A stretch of 64,000 bases of DNA from Sporosarcina luteola. Lineage in GTDB: Bacteria; Bacillota; Bacilli; Bacillales_A; Planococcaceae. Below are positions 1-8,030 of this stretch, one piece after another. The position numbers and the translations under genes were made by a program. Position 1 is the stretch's first letter. Every line of letters starts with the position of its first letter. The DNA lies in contig JACHLS010000016.1 of NCBI GenBank assembly GCA_014204635.1, positions 25,415 to 89,414 on the forward strand, given 5' to 3'. Under the pieces are notes generated by a model. It was not told where the DNA came from and searched no databases. It saw only the letters and a program-made list of their open reading frames with translations.

Positions 1-546
1 ATCCACGCCTTTCGTTTATTAAAAGAACAAAACGAACTTCCCACATCCACAAAGCTCGTGATTGCTGGAGGCGATGCTGACAAAGTGGATCCGAAAAACA
101 AAACACCTCTTTGCCCGAAATTGAAAAAAGCAGTCAGTGGATTGGAGGACCAGATTCAGTTTTTAGGTGCACGCACGCAATCCCAATTGGCGCAGTTGTT
201 TAACGGTGCCACTGCCGTCGTCGTCCCTTCCACATATGAATCCTTCGGAATGGTTGCGGCAGAAGCACAAGCATGTGGTTGTCCGGTTATTGCTTCAGCT
301 GTCGGCGGGTTGAATGATGTTGTGCAGCATCGAGAAACCGGTCTCCATTTCGAACGGGAAAACACTGTACAATTGGCGCGTGCTATGAAGTTCTTGGCGG
401 CGAATCAAGAGTTTGCCAAGCTGCTTGGACGAAAAGCTGCTTCCTTTGCTCGGCGGGAGTTCAATTGGTCCACCGTTGCAAAGAAGATGGACAATATATA
501 TGAGGTGATCATTCGTGAAACAGAAAAAATTTATGCTGGCGACTGA
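1..546 (+). CDS. GT-B glycosyltransferase, sucrose-phosphate-synthase-like (5' end cut by window)
   Basis: The reading frame is open from base 1, so this is the C-terminal ~181 residues of a larger protein. It carries the GT4 nucleotide-sugar-binding signature (PSTYESFGMVAAEAQACG, then VIASAVGGLNDVV), with the E-x7-E pair typical of the donor-site domain of retaining GT-B enzymes. The next gene is a sucrose-phosphate-phosphatase-type HAD protein and overlaps it by 32 bp. That pairing suggests synthesis of a sugar phosphate followed by dephosphorylation, for example sucrose or a related compatible solute. The exact substrate cannot be read from this fragment. Confidence 0.85.
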   Translation: MHAFRLLKEQNELPTSTKLVIAGGDADKVDPKNKTPLCPKLKKAVSGLEDQIQFLGARTQSQLAQLFNGATAVVVPSTYESFGMVAAEAQACGCPVIASAVGGLNDVVQHRETGLHFERENTVQLARAMKFLAANQEFAKLLGRKAASFARREFNWSTVAKKMDNIYEVIIRETEKIYAGD

Positions 547-1246
547 CTTGGACGGGACCTTTGTCGGAAACGAGGAGGGGCTCGCAAATCTGCTGGCTTA
601 TTACGAACAAGCGCCATATGAGGTGGCGCTTGTGTATGTAACGGGGAGGCATCTCGATTCTGCCAAGTCATTGATTCAAGAAGTGCCCTTGCCTGAACCC
701 GATCTGCTTATTACAGATGTGGGCACCGCCATCTATCATCAGGACGGCGAAGACTTCGGATGGAAACGGAAAATGAACGAACATTGGCAGCCAGATCGGA
801 TTGCTGAGATCGCCGCTGACATTCCCGAGTTAAAGCGGCAACAGCTTCCCAACGACCGCCGGGTTTCTTATACAGTAGACAACAACCCCCAGCTTGCTTT
901 AAAATTTCAAGAAAAGTTGAGACAGGAGGAACTTCCTCATGTGTTCATTTTCAGCTCCAATCAGGACATCGATGTGCTGCCGATATCTGCGGGCAAAGGG
1001 AAAGCGCTCGAGCATGTCCTCGAGCACTATGCGGCTCCAGACGTTCTGCTGCTCATCGCGGGCGATTCAGGGAATGATATCGATATGCTTTCACTCGGAC
1101 ACCCTGCAGTCATTGTCGGCAACGCCCAGCAGGAGTTGTTGGACATAGATGACCACCCCAATCTTTTTCGTGCACAAGCCCATTGTGCCGCTGGCATCCA
1201 CGAAGCATGGCTGCATTTTTATGATAAAAAAGACAAGCACCTATAG
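515..1246 (+). CDS. HAD hydrolase, sucrose-6-phosphate-phosphatase-like
   Basis: A 243-residue Cof/SPP-type HAD phosphatase. Motif I is DLDGTF near the N terminus, motif II lies in YVTGRH, and motif IV is GDSGNDIDML near residue 185. The GTG start at 515 has GAGGTG upstream and lies inside the end of the glycosyltransferase gene, so the two are probably translationally coupled. By family it should remove phosphate from the product of the upstream glycosyltransferase in the cytoplasm. Length and motif order fit the S6PP family (about 240-260 aa). Substrate is inferred from the partner gene only. Confidence 0.85.
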   Translation: MKQKKFMLATDLDGTFVGNEEGLANLLAYYEQAPYEVALVYVTGRHLDSAKSLIQEVPLPEPDLLITDVGTAIYHQDGEDFGWKRKMNEHWQPDRIAEIAADIPELKRQQLPNDRRVSYTVDNNPQLALKFQEKLRQEELPHVFIFSSNQDIDVLPISAGKGKALEHVLEHYAAPDVLLLIAGDSGNDIDMLSLGHPAVIVGNAQQELLDIDDHPNLFRAQAHCAAGIHEAWLHFYDKKDKHL

Positions 1247-1273
1247 GGCAGCCTATACATGCTTGTCTTTTTT
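1226..1273. terminator. Bidirectional intrinsic terminator between HAD gene and proS
   Basis: A 14-bp perfect stem (AAAAAAGACAAGCA with its complement at 1260-1273) has A-runs on one side and T-runs on the other. It can therefore end transcription from both convergent genes. The left arm lies inside the last codons of the HAD gene. Confidence 0.8.
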
Positions 1274-1275
1274 GA

Positions 1276-2712
1276 TTAATATGCTCTCGCAAACCAGACG
1301 GTATGCTTCGCTTCTTTCCCACAGTTAATGCATACGTGCTTTTCAGCAGGCGGATTGAACGGAATATTGCGTGTTGTGAACTTCGTCTCTTCCTTCACAT
1401 GCTCTTCACACGTATCGTCTCCACACCAGCCGGCAAGAATCCATCCAGGGATTTCGCCTTTCTCTTGGGAGACGGCAATATGCTCTTTCAACTCCGACAA
1501 TTTGTCGATATGCGTATGGGAATGCTCTTCCCGGAATTTCCGCGCTTTTTCCAGCAGGCGCGTTTGCATCGTTTCCAATTCCTGTTCGATGCGTTCCACA
1601 ACATTCGGAAGATCAACCGCTACTTTATCTGCTTCATCACGGGCCTTCAACAATGCCTGATTATTCTCCAGATCACGCGGTCCAAGCTCAAGACGAACCG
1701 GTACTCCTTTTAATTCCCACTCATTGAACTTGAAACCAGGAGATTGATCGGAATCATCCAAACGGACGCGAATGCCTTTCGCTTTCAGTGCCGCGAAGAC
1801 TTCATCCAGCTTCTCCATGATCGCCGGGTTCTTCTTCCAAGGGCCAACCGGAATCAACACTACTTGCGTTGGAGCAATGCGCGGTGGCAAGACTAAACCT
1901 TGCTCATCCCCATGCACCATGATGACGGAGCCGATCAGACGAGTGGATGTTCCCCAAGAAGTCGTATGGACGTATTCATGACGATTTTCCTTCGTCAAAT
2001 ATTTAATATCGAACGCTTCTGCGAATTTTGTGCCTAAGTAATGGGAAGTCCCTGCTTGAACTGCCTTGCCGTCCTTCATCATTGCTTCGATGGAATACGT
2101 ATCGACCGCTCCCGCAAAACGCTCGGAAGGCGTCTTTTGACCATCATATACAGGAATCGCAAGAAGTCCTTCGACTACTTCCTTATAGATGTTCAGCATT
2201 TGCATCGTCTCGTTGCGCGCTTCCTCTTCATCCGCATGAGCTGTGTGCCCTTCCTGCCATAGGAATTCAGACGTCCGGATGAACGGCAGCGTCTTTTTCT
2301 CCCAACGGAAGACGTTCGCCCACTGGTTGATCAAAACCGGAAGATCACGGTAGCTCTTAATCCAATCGGAATACAAATGACCAATCATCGTCTCGGACGT
2401 CGGACGGAGTGCCAGCCGCTCCTCCAATTTCTCACCAGCCGCCTCAGTTACCCAAGGAAGCTCAGGCGAAAAGCCTTCGATATGGTCCTTTTCTTTTTGG
2501 AAAAACGACTCAGGAATCAACATCGGGAAATACGCATTGCGATGGCCCGTCTCCTTGAAACGGCGGTTCATCTCTTCCTGGATATGCTCCCAAATCTCAA
2601 AGCCATCCGGTTTGAATGCGATACATCCACGAACTGGCGTATAGTCCATCAAATCTGCCTTTTGGATCGTATCAATGTACCATTTTGAAAAATCATTTTG
2701 TTGATTGCTCAA
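1276..2712 (-). CDS. proS: Prolyl-tRNA synthetase, short archaeal/eukaryote-like type
   Basis: Class II aminoacyl-tRNA synthetase that charges tRNA-Pro. The N terminus runs into TPVRGCIAFKPDGFEIWE, with motif 2 around FRWEKKTLPFIRTSEFLWQEGH and a C-terminal cysteine-containing domain (CGDDTCEEH ... CINCGKEAKH). The ~478-aa length and absence of the ~180-aa INS editing insert mark the short type 3 form, not the ~565-aa bacterial form of B. subtilis. A TTG start at 2712 is preferred because AAGGAGG ends 8 nt before it; the ATG at 2733 would put the ribosome site inside the gene. A T-box leader precedes it, so expression should respond to uncharged tRNA-Pro. It may be a second, inducible ProRS. 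Confidence 0.95.
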   Translation of the reverse strand: MSNQQNDFSKWYIDTIQKADLMDYTPVRGCIAFKPDGFEIWEHIQEEMNRRFKETGHRNAYFPMLIPESFFQKEKDHIEGFSPELPWVTEAAGEKLEERLALRPTSETMIGHLYSDWIKSYRDLPVLINQWANVFRWEKKTLPFIRTSEFLWQEGHTAHADEEEARNETMQMLNIYKEVVEGLLAIPVYDGQKTPSERFAGAVDTYSIEAMMKDGKAVQAGTSHYLGTKFAEAFDIKYLTKENRHEYVHTTSWGTSTRLIGSVIMVHGDEQGLVLPPRIAPTQVVLIPVGPWKKNPAIMEKLDEVFAALKAKGIRVRLDDSDQSPGFKFNEWELKGVPVRLELGPRDLENNQALLKARDEADKVAVDLPNVVERIEQELETMQTRLLEKARKFREEHSHTHIDKLSELKEHIAVSQEKGEIPGWILAGWCGDDTCEEHVKEETKFTTRNIPFNPPAEKHVCINCGKEAKHTVWFARAY

Positions 2713-2738
2713 AAGTAAAACCTCCTTCTGCATAATAA

Positions 2739-2980
2739 AAAGCGCAAAGCTGTCCTCATAAAAAGGACGTCTTTGCGCTGGGTCGACGTGGTACCACCTT
2801 TGTTCGGCTTATGGTTGCCATAAGCCCTCAAACGTTTCGTAACGGAACGACCCGGTCATGTTTGCATGACATCTCCGTGGTAGGTTTCAATGAAAAGCGG
2901 TGGCATAACTCTCAGCAATCGCTATGCTTTCTGTATCACAATTCCCATCTACTCGGCCACTTCATGGATTTCATATTGAC
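2739..2980 (-). promoter_or_regulatory. T-box riboswitch leader of proS
   Basis: Read leftward, the leader contains the conserved T-box sequence GGTGGTACCACG (2787-2798). It is followed by a strong terminator: GCGCAAAG paired with CTTTGCGC plus the inner GTCCT/AGGAC pairing (2743-2780), then a T-run. Bases 2800-2980 hold the stem I and specifier region. I did not fold it far enough to name the specifier codon, though proline (CCN) is expected from the gene. Uncharged tRNA should stabilise the antiterminator and switch on proS. Confidence 0.88.
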
Positions 2981-2983
2981 TCT

Positions 2984-3012
2984 ACTATACCAAATAGGAT
3001 TGTCATATACAA
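2984..3012 (-). promoter_or_regulatory. Sigma-A-type promoter of the proS T-box transcript
   Basis: On the minus strand, TTGTAT (3007-3012), a 17-nt spacer and TATAGT (2984-2989) sit just upstream of the T-box leader. Confidence 0.6.
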
Positions 3013-3018
3013 TCGGGT

Positions 3019-3762
3019 TTATACAGTTGTGCAAATATCGTCAAAATAGGTCGACAGCTTTACACTGCGACCCGCCTCATGCCACTCGTGATAAAGGCGG
3101 AACACCTGCTGGACATCCCCATGATGGAACTCAACGATGTCTTTCACCTTCAAAAAGCTGCGCCAGTAATCGAACATAATGCTTGGTATCGAACCTTCAT
3201 AGGTGCACGCTCCGAATTCATCCAATGAATGACCGCCATATTGTTCTTGAAAAGTCTTTACAAGAGCATCTTCCACTTTCGTCACTTCATTGAAATAGGC
3301 TTCACCAAGAAAGCGTCGCGGCAAATAAAAGCACATGCCTTCCTCAAACCAGATCGAGTCTTCTCGGTCATCATCAAATTCATCCACAAACAGCTCACTG
3401 TGATGAGTCAACTCGTGCGCCAGGATTTCAAACAAATGATCCCCGCCGAACCTCTCATAATAGGCTTGGATTTCGGGCAGCTCCTTTCCATCCAATTGAA
3501 GCAACATCAAGTCCCGCCATTGATCGAGCTCCGGCGAGAGATAAATGAACTCTTCACTCGTATAAGCAGGAATCGGAATAGAGGAAAAAATGGTCGTCGC
3601 GAGTTCAGCGGATGTCCACATAACAGCTTTCGGCGTTTCCTCCAACTGATAGGAGGACCGCAGTACTTCCTCGTATTTCCCCAGCCTTTCCATTTGGCGT
3701 TTGATCAGAGCTGCATGCCGTTCGCATTCCTCCGCAGTTTCAAAGCATAAGATAGACTTCAT
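3019..3762 (-). CDS. Predicted HExxH zinc-metallopeptidase-like protein, unknown role
   Basis: A 247-aa cytoplasmic protein with no signal peptide or membrane segment. The centre holds HELTHHSELFVDE followed ~20 residues later by WFEEGMCFY. This resembles a gluzincin-type zinc site (HExxH plus a downstream Glu). The start at 3762 follows AGAGGGGGATTGTTTC; an earlier in-frame ATG at 3786 would put that ribosome site inside the gene. No specific family is recognised. It is transcribed toward the proS promoter and may be monocistronic. Confidence 0.75.
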   Translation of the reverse strand: MKSILCFETAEECERHAALIKRQMERLGKYEEVLRSSYQLEETPKAVMWTSAELATTIFSSIPIPAYTSEEFIYLSPELDQWRDLMLLQLDGKELPEIQAYYERFGGDHLFEILAHELTHHSELFVDEFDDDREDSIWFEEGMCFYLPRRFLGEAYFNEVTKVEDALVKTFQEQYGGHSLDEFGACTYEGSIPSIMFDYWRSFLKVKDIVEFHHGDVQQVFRLYHEWHEAGRSVKLSTYFDDICTTV

Positions 3763-3900
3763 GAAACAATCCCCCTCTTTATACAAACCATTCTAGCAGA
3801 CGAATTCACATTAATTCATACAGTTGCTTTTCCGATGCCGCTCTTCTATACTTTTTACACAAAATGTTTTTTCGTTACTTATCAATGGGAGGTTTTATAT

Positions 3901-4329
3901 ATGTTGAAGACTACAGTATTTGAACAGTTGAAAACGGCTATGAGAGAGAAAGATACGTTATCAAAAGGCGTGCTCACTTTATTGAAATCGGCGCTTGACC
4001 TGGCTGAGAAGGAAAAAGGGACTCCGCTCACTGAAGAAGAGGAGACCGCAATCGTCAACCGGGAAATCAAACAGACCAACCAGGCGCTCGAAGGAGCACA
4101 AACTGCACAGCGGGATGATTTGATCGAACAGGAGAAAGCGAAATTGGTTCTTCTAAAATCATTTCTACCAAAGCAATTAACCGAAGAAGAGGTTGCCGCT
4201 GTATTGACAGAAGCCGGTGTATCTCAAGGAATGAATATGGGCGATGCCATGAAGATTGCCAAACCATTGCTCGCAGGCAAAACGGATGGCGCCACCATGT
4301 CAAAAGTTGTGAAAAGCTTAATTCAATAA
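3901..4329 (+). CDS. yqeY: GatB/YqeY domain protein
   Basis: A 142-aa protein of the YqeY family, related to the tRNA-binding tail of GatB. It begins MLKTTVFEQLKTAMREKD and contains the family's KSFLPKQLTEEEV segment and glycine-rich helical C terminus (GMNMGDAMKIAKPLLAGKTDG). The ATG at 3901 has GGGAGG upstream; earlier in-frame starts lack one. In many Bacillales yqeY follows rpsU, but here rpsU is absent. The role in translation or tRNA amidation is inferred from the domain and is not well established. Confidence 0.88.
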   Translation: MLKTTVFEQLKTAMREKDTLSKGVLTLLKSALDLAEKEKGTPLTEEEETAIVNREIKQTNQALEGAQTAQRDDLIEQEKAKLVLLKSFLPKQLTEEEVAAVLTEAGVSQGMNMGDAMKIAKPLLAGKTDGATMSKVVKSLIQ

Positions 4330-4335
4330 GAAAAC

Positions 4336-4363
4336 GAAAATCCTCTGCTCAAGGGGATTTTTT
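4336..4363 (+). terminator. Intrinsic terminator of yqeY
   Basis: AAAATCC and GGGGATTTTTT form a short stem around TCTGCTCAA, followed by a T-run just after the stop codon. Confidence 0.65.
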
Positions 4364-4410
4364 GTACGAAAAAAAGGGAGCTGGATTTCATCACATCCAC
4401 TCCCGATCCC

Positions 4411-4635
4411 TTATTCCACTTCTTTTAACAGCTTCTCGATTTCGACAACACGATCGTTCAGTTCATCGATCCGTTTCCGCATGATTTCGTTATGTTCCCG
4501 CTCCAGCGCAAGTTTTTCATCTGCGCGCCGCTCAAAACCTTTAACCGTTTTCACAATAAAATAAGCGACGACGGCAATAACGAGGACCGGCAAAAGCAAC
4601 ATAATTAAACTTAATATGGTTCCCATAAACATCAT
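4411..4635 (-). CDS. Small membrane protein with coiled-coil tail
   Basis: A 74-aa protein. Residues 5-30 form one hydrophobic helix, followed by a highly charged heptad-like tail (ERRADEKLALEREHNEIMRKRIDELNDRV, split here by description as roughly residues 34-72) that should be a cytoplasmic coiled coil. GAGGTG lies just before the ATG. It follows the ArsR-type regulator by 13 bp on the same strand, so the two are very likely one operon. It resembles phage-shock-like or regulator-partner small membrane proteins only in architecture; no function is claimed. Confidence 0.8.
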   Translation of the reverse strand: MMFMGTILSLIMLLLPVLVIAVVAYFIVKTVKGFERRADEKLALEREHNEIMRKRIDELNDRVVEIEKLLKEVE

Positions 4636-4648
4636 TTACTTCACCTCA

Positions 4649-4969
4649 TCATTTCTTTTTCGGCATAGTTAATGTCGATGCCAGCTGGTGGACCAGCTCT
4701 TCATTCAAATTGAATTGAAACGGATTGAGCCTATAGAATTTCGCTGCCTTGCCGCTATCCAAGATCTCCATGCTGCTTGTTACCAAGTTCGCCTCCTCCA
4801 GCTTTTGCAGATGCAAATACAGCAAAGGCCTGCTCATCCCAAGAAGCCGCGCCAGTTCGCTCACATATTGCCGACCTTCCGACAACACCGCAACAATTTT
4901 TAACCGATGCGGGTTTGATAAAGCCTCCAAAACAAGCAATAAATCATCACCATTATTTAAATGTATCAT
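4649..4969 (-). CDS. ArsR-type winged-helix regulator
   Basis: A 106-aa protein with the ArsR winged-helix core: LEALSNPHRLKIVAVLSEG, then the recognition helix region YVSELARLLGMSRPLLYLHLQKLE and a wing. No metal-binding CxC motif is present, so it is a non-metal ArsR-family member. The ATG at 4969 lacks a clear ribosome site. A TATAAT (with TTTGAT 18 nt upstream) lies only 8 nt before the ATG, so the message may be leaderless or nearly so. It probably controls its own operon with the small membrane protein that follows. Confidence 0.85.
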   Translation of the reverse strand: MIHLNNGDDLLLVLEALSNPHRLKIVAVLSEGRQYVSELARLLGMSRPLLYLHLQKLEEANLVTSSMEILDSGKAAKFYRLNPFQFNLNEELVHQLASTLTMPKKK

Positions 4970-5013
4970 ATGTAAGTATTATATTACACATGGAAGGGCA
5001 AATCAAATAGAAT

Positions 5014-5430
5014 ATGAGTGGAAGCAGCATCCTTGCGAAAATCCTGCAACGGAAACAATCAGGCGAGCAACCAGAAGCGATGCTGTTCAATGAATTGAAG
5101 GATATGTATGATAGACCCCTTTTTGCTACTGAAATGCTATCACACTTCGGGAACGTCAAAAAGACAGAGCTAGACCATGAGTGGCGGCATAGTTTGCTAA
5201 CATCTGGGTATTGCTTGCGCCAAATTATGAGGTACCCTTGCCAAATAAGGCAGCCCGGGTGCCAAATGAACAGGCAACCGTGCCAAATGCGTCTGTCCAT
5301 GTGCCAATTAGCTGGAATTCACGCCAAATATGGTAGCATGTGTGCCAAAACCGATAATCTTATTGCTAATAAGGCTAATATACGATCAAAAAAACCGCCA
5401 AATGGCGGCTTTTCTTGTCTCCTCAACTAG
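5014..5430 (+). CDS. Uncertain ORF running through a 21-bp repeat array
   Basis: A 138-codon open frame without a recognisable ribosome site. Residues 1-68 look protein-like (charged, helical), but the second half is simply the translation of the 21-bp repeat array at 5219-5350 and is cysteine/glutamine rich. The frame may be a decayed or chance ORF. No family is recognised, and I treat the coding claim as weak. Confidence 0.25.
   Translation: MSGSSILAKILQRKQSGEQPEAMLFNELKDMYDRPLFATEMLSHFGNVKKTELDHEWRHSLLTSGYCLRQIMRYPCQIRQPGCQMNRQPCQMRLSMCQLAGIHAKYGSMCAKTDNLIANKANIRSKKPPNGGFSCLLN
5219..5350. repeat. 21-bp phased short repeat array (7 copies)
   Basis: GCCAA(AT) recurs at 5219, 5240, 5261, 5282, 5303, 5323 and 5344. 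Steps are 21, 21, 21, 21, 20 and 21 bp, two helical turns. The core GTGCCAAAT is conserved while the 12-13 bases between cores differ. It lies between the ArsR operon and a terminator. Unlike a CRISPR array, the unit is short and the spacers are shorter than the period allows. Confidence 0.8.
5390..5413. terminator. Bidirectional intrinsic terminator
   Basis: CCGCCA and TGGCGG pair around two bases, with an A-run before and CTTTT after. It lies just downstream of the stop codon (5436) of the leftward membrane-protein gene. Confidence 0.7.
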
Positions 5431-5435
5431 ACAGA

Positions 5436-5987
5436 TTATTTTCTTTGAAAATCGATATCCTCTTTCGTTAATTTTTTCCTAATCGAATTATGCAGATACC
5501 GAACTTGCCCGTTTTCGGGAAGTATCATGATCTCCCCATCTGTAAAGTGGAAATCAAACTTTGAGAACCCCCCTTCCTCAGGAAATTCTCGGTAGGTCAC
5601 CAATTCCACCTCACTCCATGGATACCGTTGTTCGGAGGCAAATAACCCCCGCTTAAAGGATAGATAATCAGATGCAACGCCTATATATCTCTGGGTCCCT
5701 TCTGCAATGAATAGAGTGCATAATAAAAAACTGAAAGCACTGATCCACTTTGCGGTTTTATTTAAACGAAGCAAGAAGAGAATGAAAAAAGCAATGAATA
5801 AAAACAATAGACCAATGCCGTAGAAAAGAAATCCTTTTGCAGGAGCGAGCACCACCCAAGAGGTTGGCAATTCATGCAACGACTTTGCAATAAACATAGG
5901 GACTGCCAGCAGAAATACTGGTGTTAACAATAAAACTCCGATCGAAATAGCCATCATCACATGGCGCGGCTCATTCTGATTTAACAT
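5436..5987 (-). CDS. Three-TM membrane protein, unknown function
   Basis: A 183-aa protein. Hydrophobic helices lie at about residues 11-35, 50-75 and 80-102, then a soluble C-terminal domain (residues ~105-183) rich in beta-type sequence such as YPWSEVELVTYREF. The layout resembles bacterial PH-like or DUF membrane proteins. The start at 5987 is chosen because GGGAGGTGGAAAC precedes its ATG. It is divergent from the nitroreductase gene. Confidence 0.75.
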   Translation of the reverse strand: MLNQNEPRHVMMAISIGVLLLTPVFLLAVPMFIAKSLHELPTSWVVLAPAKGFLFYGIGLLFLFIAFFILFLLRLNKTAKWISAFSFLLCTLFIAEGTQRYIGVASDYLSFKRGLFASEQRYPWSEVELVTYREFPEEGGFSKFDFHFTDGEIMILPENGQVRYLHNSIRKKLTKEDIDFQRK

Positions 5988-6097
5988 GTTTCCACCTCCC
6001 TGTAATGTTACGGAGGAGAATTGAAATAGTTCCAATTTATTTTCAATTTAATTAACTACATATAAAAGTACGAAAACAAGAATTATCTATGGTATGC

Positions 6098-6118
6098 TAT
6101 CATTGATAATGATTTTCA
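6098..6118 (+). promoter_or_regulatory. Fur-type operator over the nitroreductase promoter
   Basis: TGATAAT-G-ATTTTCA at 6104-6118 matches the known 7-1-7 Fur half-site pattern (TGATAAT-N-ATTATCA) with one mismatch. An extended -10 (TGCTATCAT, 6095-6103) abuts it, so a bound repressor would block initiation. This suggests iron-repressed expression of the gene at 6150. Confidence 0.65.
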
Positions 6119-6149
6119 TTTTCAATAAAAACAGATAGGGGTTTGAGAA

Positions 6150-6716
6150 ATGAAGGGGAAAAATCCAGTTGAGCAGGCCATCATCAGTCGAAGGACGATC
6201 AAAGCGTTTAAACCGGACCCGGTCGATGTCGAGGAGATTATTGAATTATTGAACGTTGCAAAGTGGGCTCCGAACCATAAACTGACTGAGCCTTGGCGAT
6301 TTCAATTGTATATGGAGGAAGGAAAGGATACATTCGTCCAAGCCTATGTCAATTCTCAAAAAAAGGCAGACGGCGAAATACCAGAGAAAGTGCTGCGAAA
6401 ATCCGAGTACTTCCGCAACATCCCACTCCATCTTGTCGTCATCATGCCGGAAGATCCGCGACAAAGAAGATGGGATGAGGATTACGGTGCCGTCTCTACT
6501 ATGATTCAAAATTTCCAGCTCGCTGCGTGGGAGCGTGGGATTGGCATGATTTGGCGTTCAAATGATTGGATTTATGATCCGGTATTTCGGGAAGCAATCG
6601 GTGTCAAACCAGGTGAGAAAATCGTAGCTACCCTGATGATCGGCTATCCGAAGCATATACCAACGCCTCAAGAACGCACTGACATCCGTGAATTGCTTGA
6701 AATTATCAATAATTGA
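6150..6716 (+). CDS. Nitroreductase-family FMN oxidoreductase
   Basis: A 188-aa nitroreductase-like flavoprotein. The N terminus shows the FMN-phosphate-binding SRRTIKAFKPDPV, WAPNHKLTEPWRF follows, and the C-terminal side holds GIGMIWRSNDWIYDP and VATLMIGYPKH. Family members reduce nitro compounds, quinones or flavins with NAD(P)H. The ATG follows AGGGGTTTGAGAA. The Fur-type box just upstream suggests a link to iron limitation, for example ferric or flavin reduction; that is inference. A terminator follows. Confidence 0.9.
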   Translation: MKGKNPVEQAIISRRTIKAFKPDPVDVEEIIELLNVAKWAPNHKLTEPWRFQLYMEEGKDTFVQAYVNSQKKADGEIPEKVLRKSEYFRNIPLHLVVIMPEDPRQRRWDEDYGAVSTMIQNFQLAAWERGIGMIWRSNDWIYDPVFREAIGVKPGEKIVATLMIGYPKHIPTPQERTDIRELLEIINN

Positions 6717-6722
6717 AATGAG

Positions 6723-6756
6723 ACCGCATCTTCGATGAGAAGGGCGGTTTTTTGTC
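6723..6756 (+). terminator. Intrinsic terminator of the nitroreductase gene
   Basis: ACCGC-ATCTTC pairs with GAAG-GGCGGT, followed by TTTTTT. Confidence 0.7.
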
Positions 6757-6942
6757 AAAGTACTTTGTAATGTGCATACTTATTGCGGAGGTAATAATCA
6801 CATCTCGTAATTGATTGCCTGCGTCCTCTTTTTCTCTTTTTATATAGGAATAGCGTCTCAAAGAAAGTGCATATACGAGATGAATTGTCTTCAAAAACGA
6901 TTTTTCGTGCTTCTGCGGCATCACATCTCCAACTCATCCCCA

Positions 6943-7464
6943 TTAATTTAAAAAAGATGGTTCCTGATTTGTTCTGCTATATAACTCTATTTTTTCTTTC
7001 GTATACTCGCCTTTCTTCATATCACTCCATTCCACAATCACGTAAATATCGCTTATTTCTTTAAATGAAATAGGATTTCCATTTTTGTTTAAATAGGATT
7101 CTCCCTCAATTGCGCCCGTCATTTCGTTGGAGATATCAAGTCCCTCTTCTTCATTCAGACCTGAAAAAGATACGGAACCCGAATGCACTGTCAAATCTTC
7201 ACCGTCAATAATTATGTGAGTTTCAAACTGAAAAAAATTCGAAAGAAATTCTCCTTTATTTTTCGTTTTTAATACCCCATTACCTGCTTTAAAATCTTTT
7301 GGTGTTATGACCATTTCATATCCCGATAATTCCCAAGTTTGACTTTCCCCCTGCAAAGATAAGAAATAGTGATCAACTGCCTTTCCCATTCCATTACATC
7401 CAGACAGCAAAACAATAAAGATCGTTATTAACAGGCAAAAGGTTTTCTTCCTATTCTTTAACAC
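6943..7464 (-). CDS. Predicted lipoprotein, unknown function
   Basis: A 173-aa protein starting with GTG (AAAGGAGG 7 nt upstream). It has a lipoprotein signal: positively charged NRKK, a hydrophobic stretch, then lipobox LLSGC at about residues 19-23. The mature part is polar with beta-type segments (GYEMVITPKDFKAGNG). No domain is recognised. The 186 bp between this gene and the terminator at 6756 shows nothing else. Confidence 0.8.
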   Translation of the reverse strand: MLKNRKKTFCLLITIFIVLLSGCNGMGKAVDHYFLSLQGESQTWELSGYEMVITPKDFKAGNGVLKTKNKGEFLSNFFQFETHIIIDGEDLTVHSGSVSFSGLNEEEGLDISNEMTGAIEGESYLNKNGNPISFKEISDIYVIVEWSDMKKGEYTKEKIELYSRTNQEPSFLN

Positions 7465-7530
7465 TGCACGACCTCCTTTACTGTTTAGATCATATCGTTA
7501 ACACGCTCCATGCAAAAAATGATCTCCACT

Positions 7531-7974
7531 CTACCTGATAAACCCAATTTTTTTAAGAATCTTTTCTGAAGTAGAGTTTAAGTTTGATAAAGAATCCAGC
7601 GGAAAGTATGCTAAGTCCAAACCTTCATCATCCTTATGCAACTCTCCGCTAACATCTTTAGCTTTGAATATGACAGTAGCATTATAAATTTCATCTCCGT
7701 GAGGAAATTTATAATAAAACTCCCTACCAGAGGCTAACCCTAAGATTTCAAATTGGTCACACAGAAGACCCGTTTCTTCAAACAGCTCTTTTTGGGCTGT
7801 TTCTTCAAAACTATCCCCCAACTCCATGCCGCCACCAGGGATGCCCCAATCATGTGTATCCGAGCGTAATTGTAATAAAATTTCTTGATCTTTATTGAGC
7901 ACTATTATGGCTGAACCTGGAGCAAGAATTGGTTTTGTTCCTATAATGCTCCTTAATGATTGAATATAGTTCAT
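7531..7974 (-). CDS. Nudix hydrolase
   Basis: A 147-aa protein with a clear Nudix box, GGGMELGDSFEETAQKELFEETGL. The usual REUXEE is KELFEE here, with Arg replaced by Lys. Family members cleave nucleoside diphosphates linked to another moiety using Mg2+. The second of two tandem ATGs is chosen because GGAGAG sits at better spacing from it. Substrate is unknown. Confidence 0.9.
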   Translation of the reverse strand: MNYIQSLRSIIGTKPILAPGSAIIVLNKDQEILLQLRSDTHDWGIPGGGMELGDSFEETAQKELFEETGLLCDQFEILGLASGREFYYKFPHGDEIYNATVIFKAKDVSGELHKDDEGLDLAYFPLDSLSNLNSTSEKILKKIGFIR

Positions 7975-8030
7975 CATTCTCTCCTTTATTACAGCCGCCG
8001 CGTCATTTATTTTTTGAAATTCAAGAGCTC

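Noticed and set aside
4953..5300. 115-codon minus-strand frame opposite the 21-bp array
   Set aside because: It overlaps the ArsR promoter and start, its N terminus is the translated repeat array, and it has no ribosome site.
5219..5350. CRISPR-like array
   Set aside because: The repeat core is only ~9 bp with a 21-bp period, there are no 30-bp spacers and no cas genes in the window. The same applies to 25940-26200.
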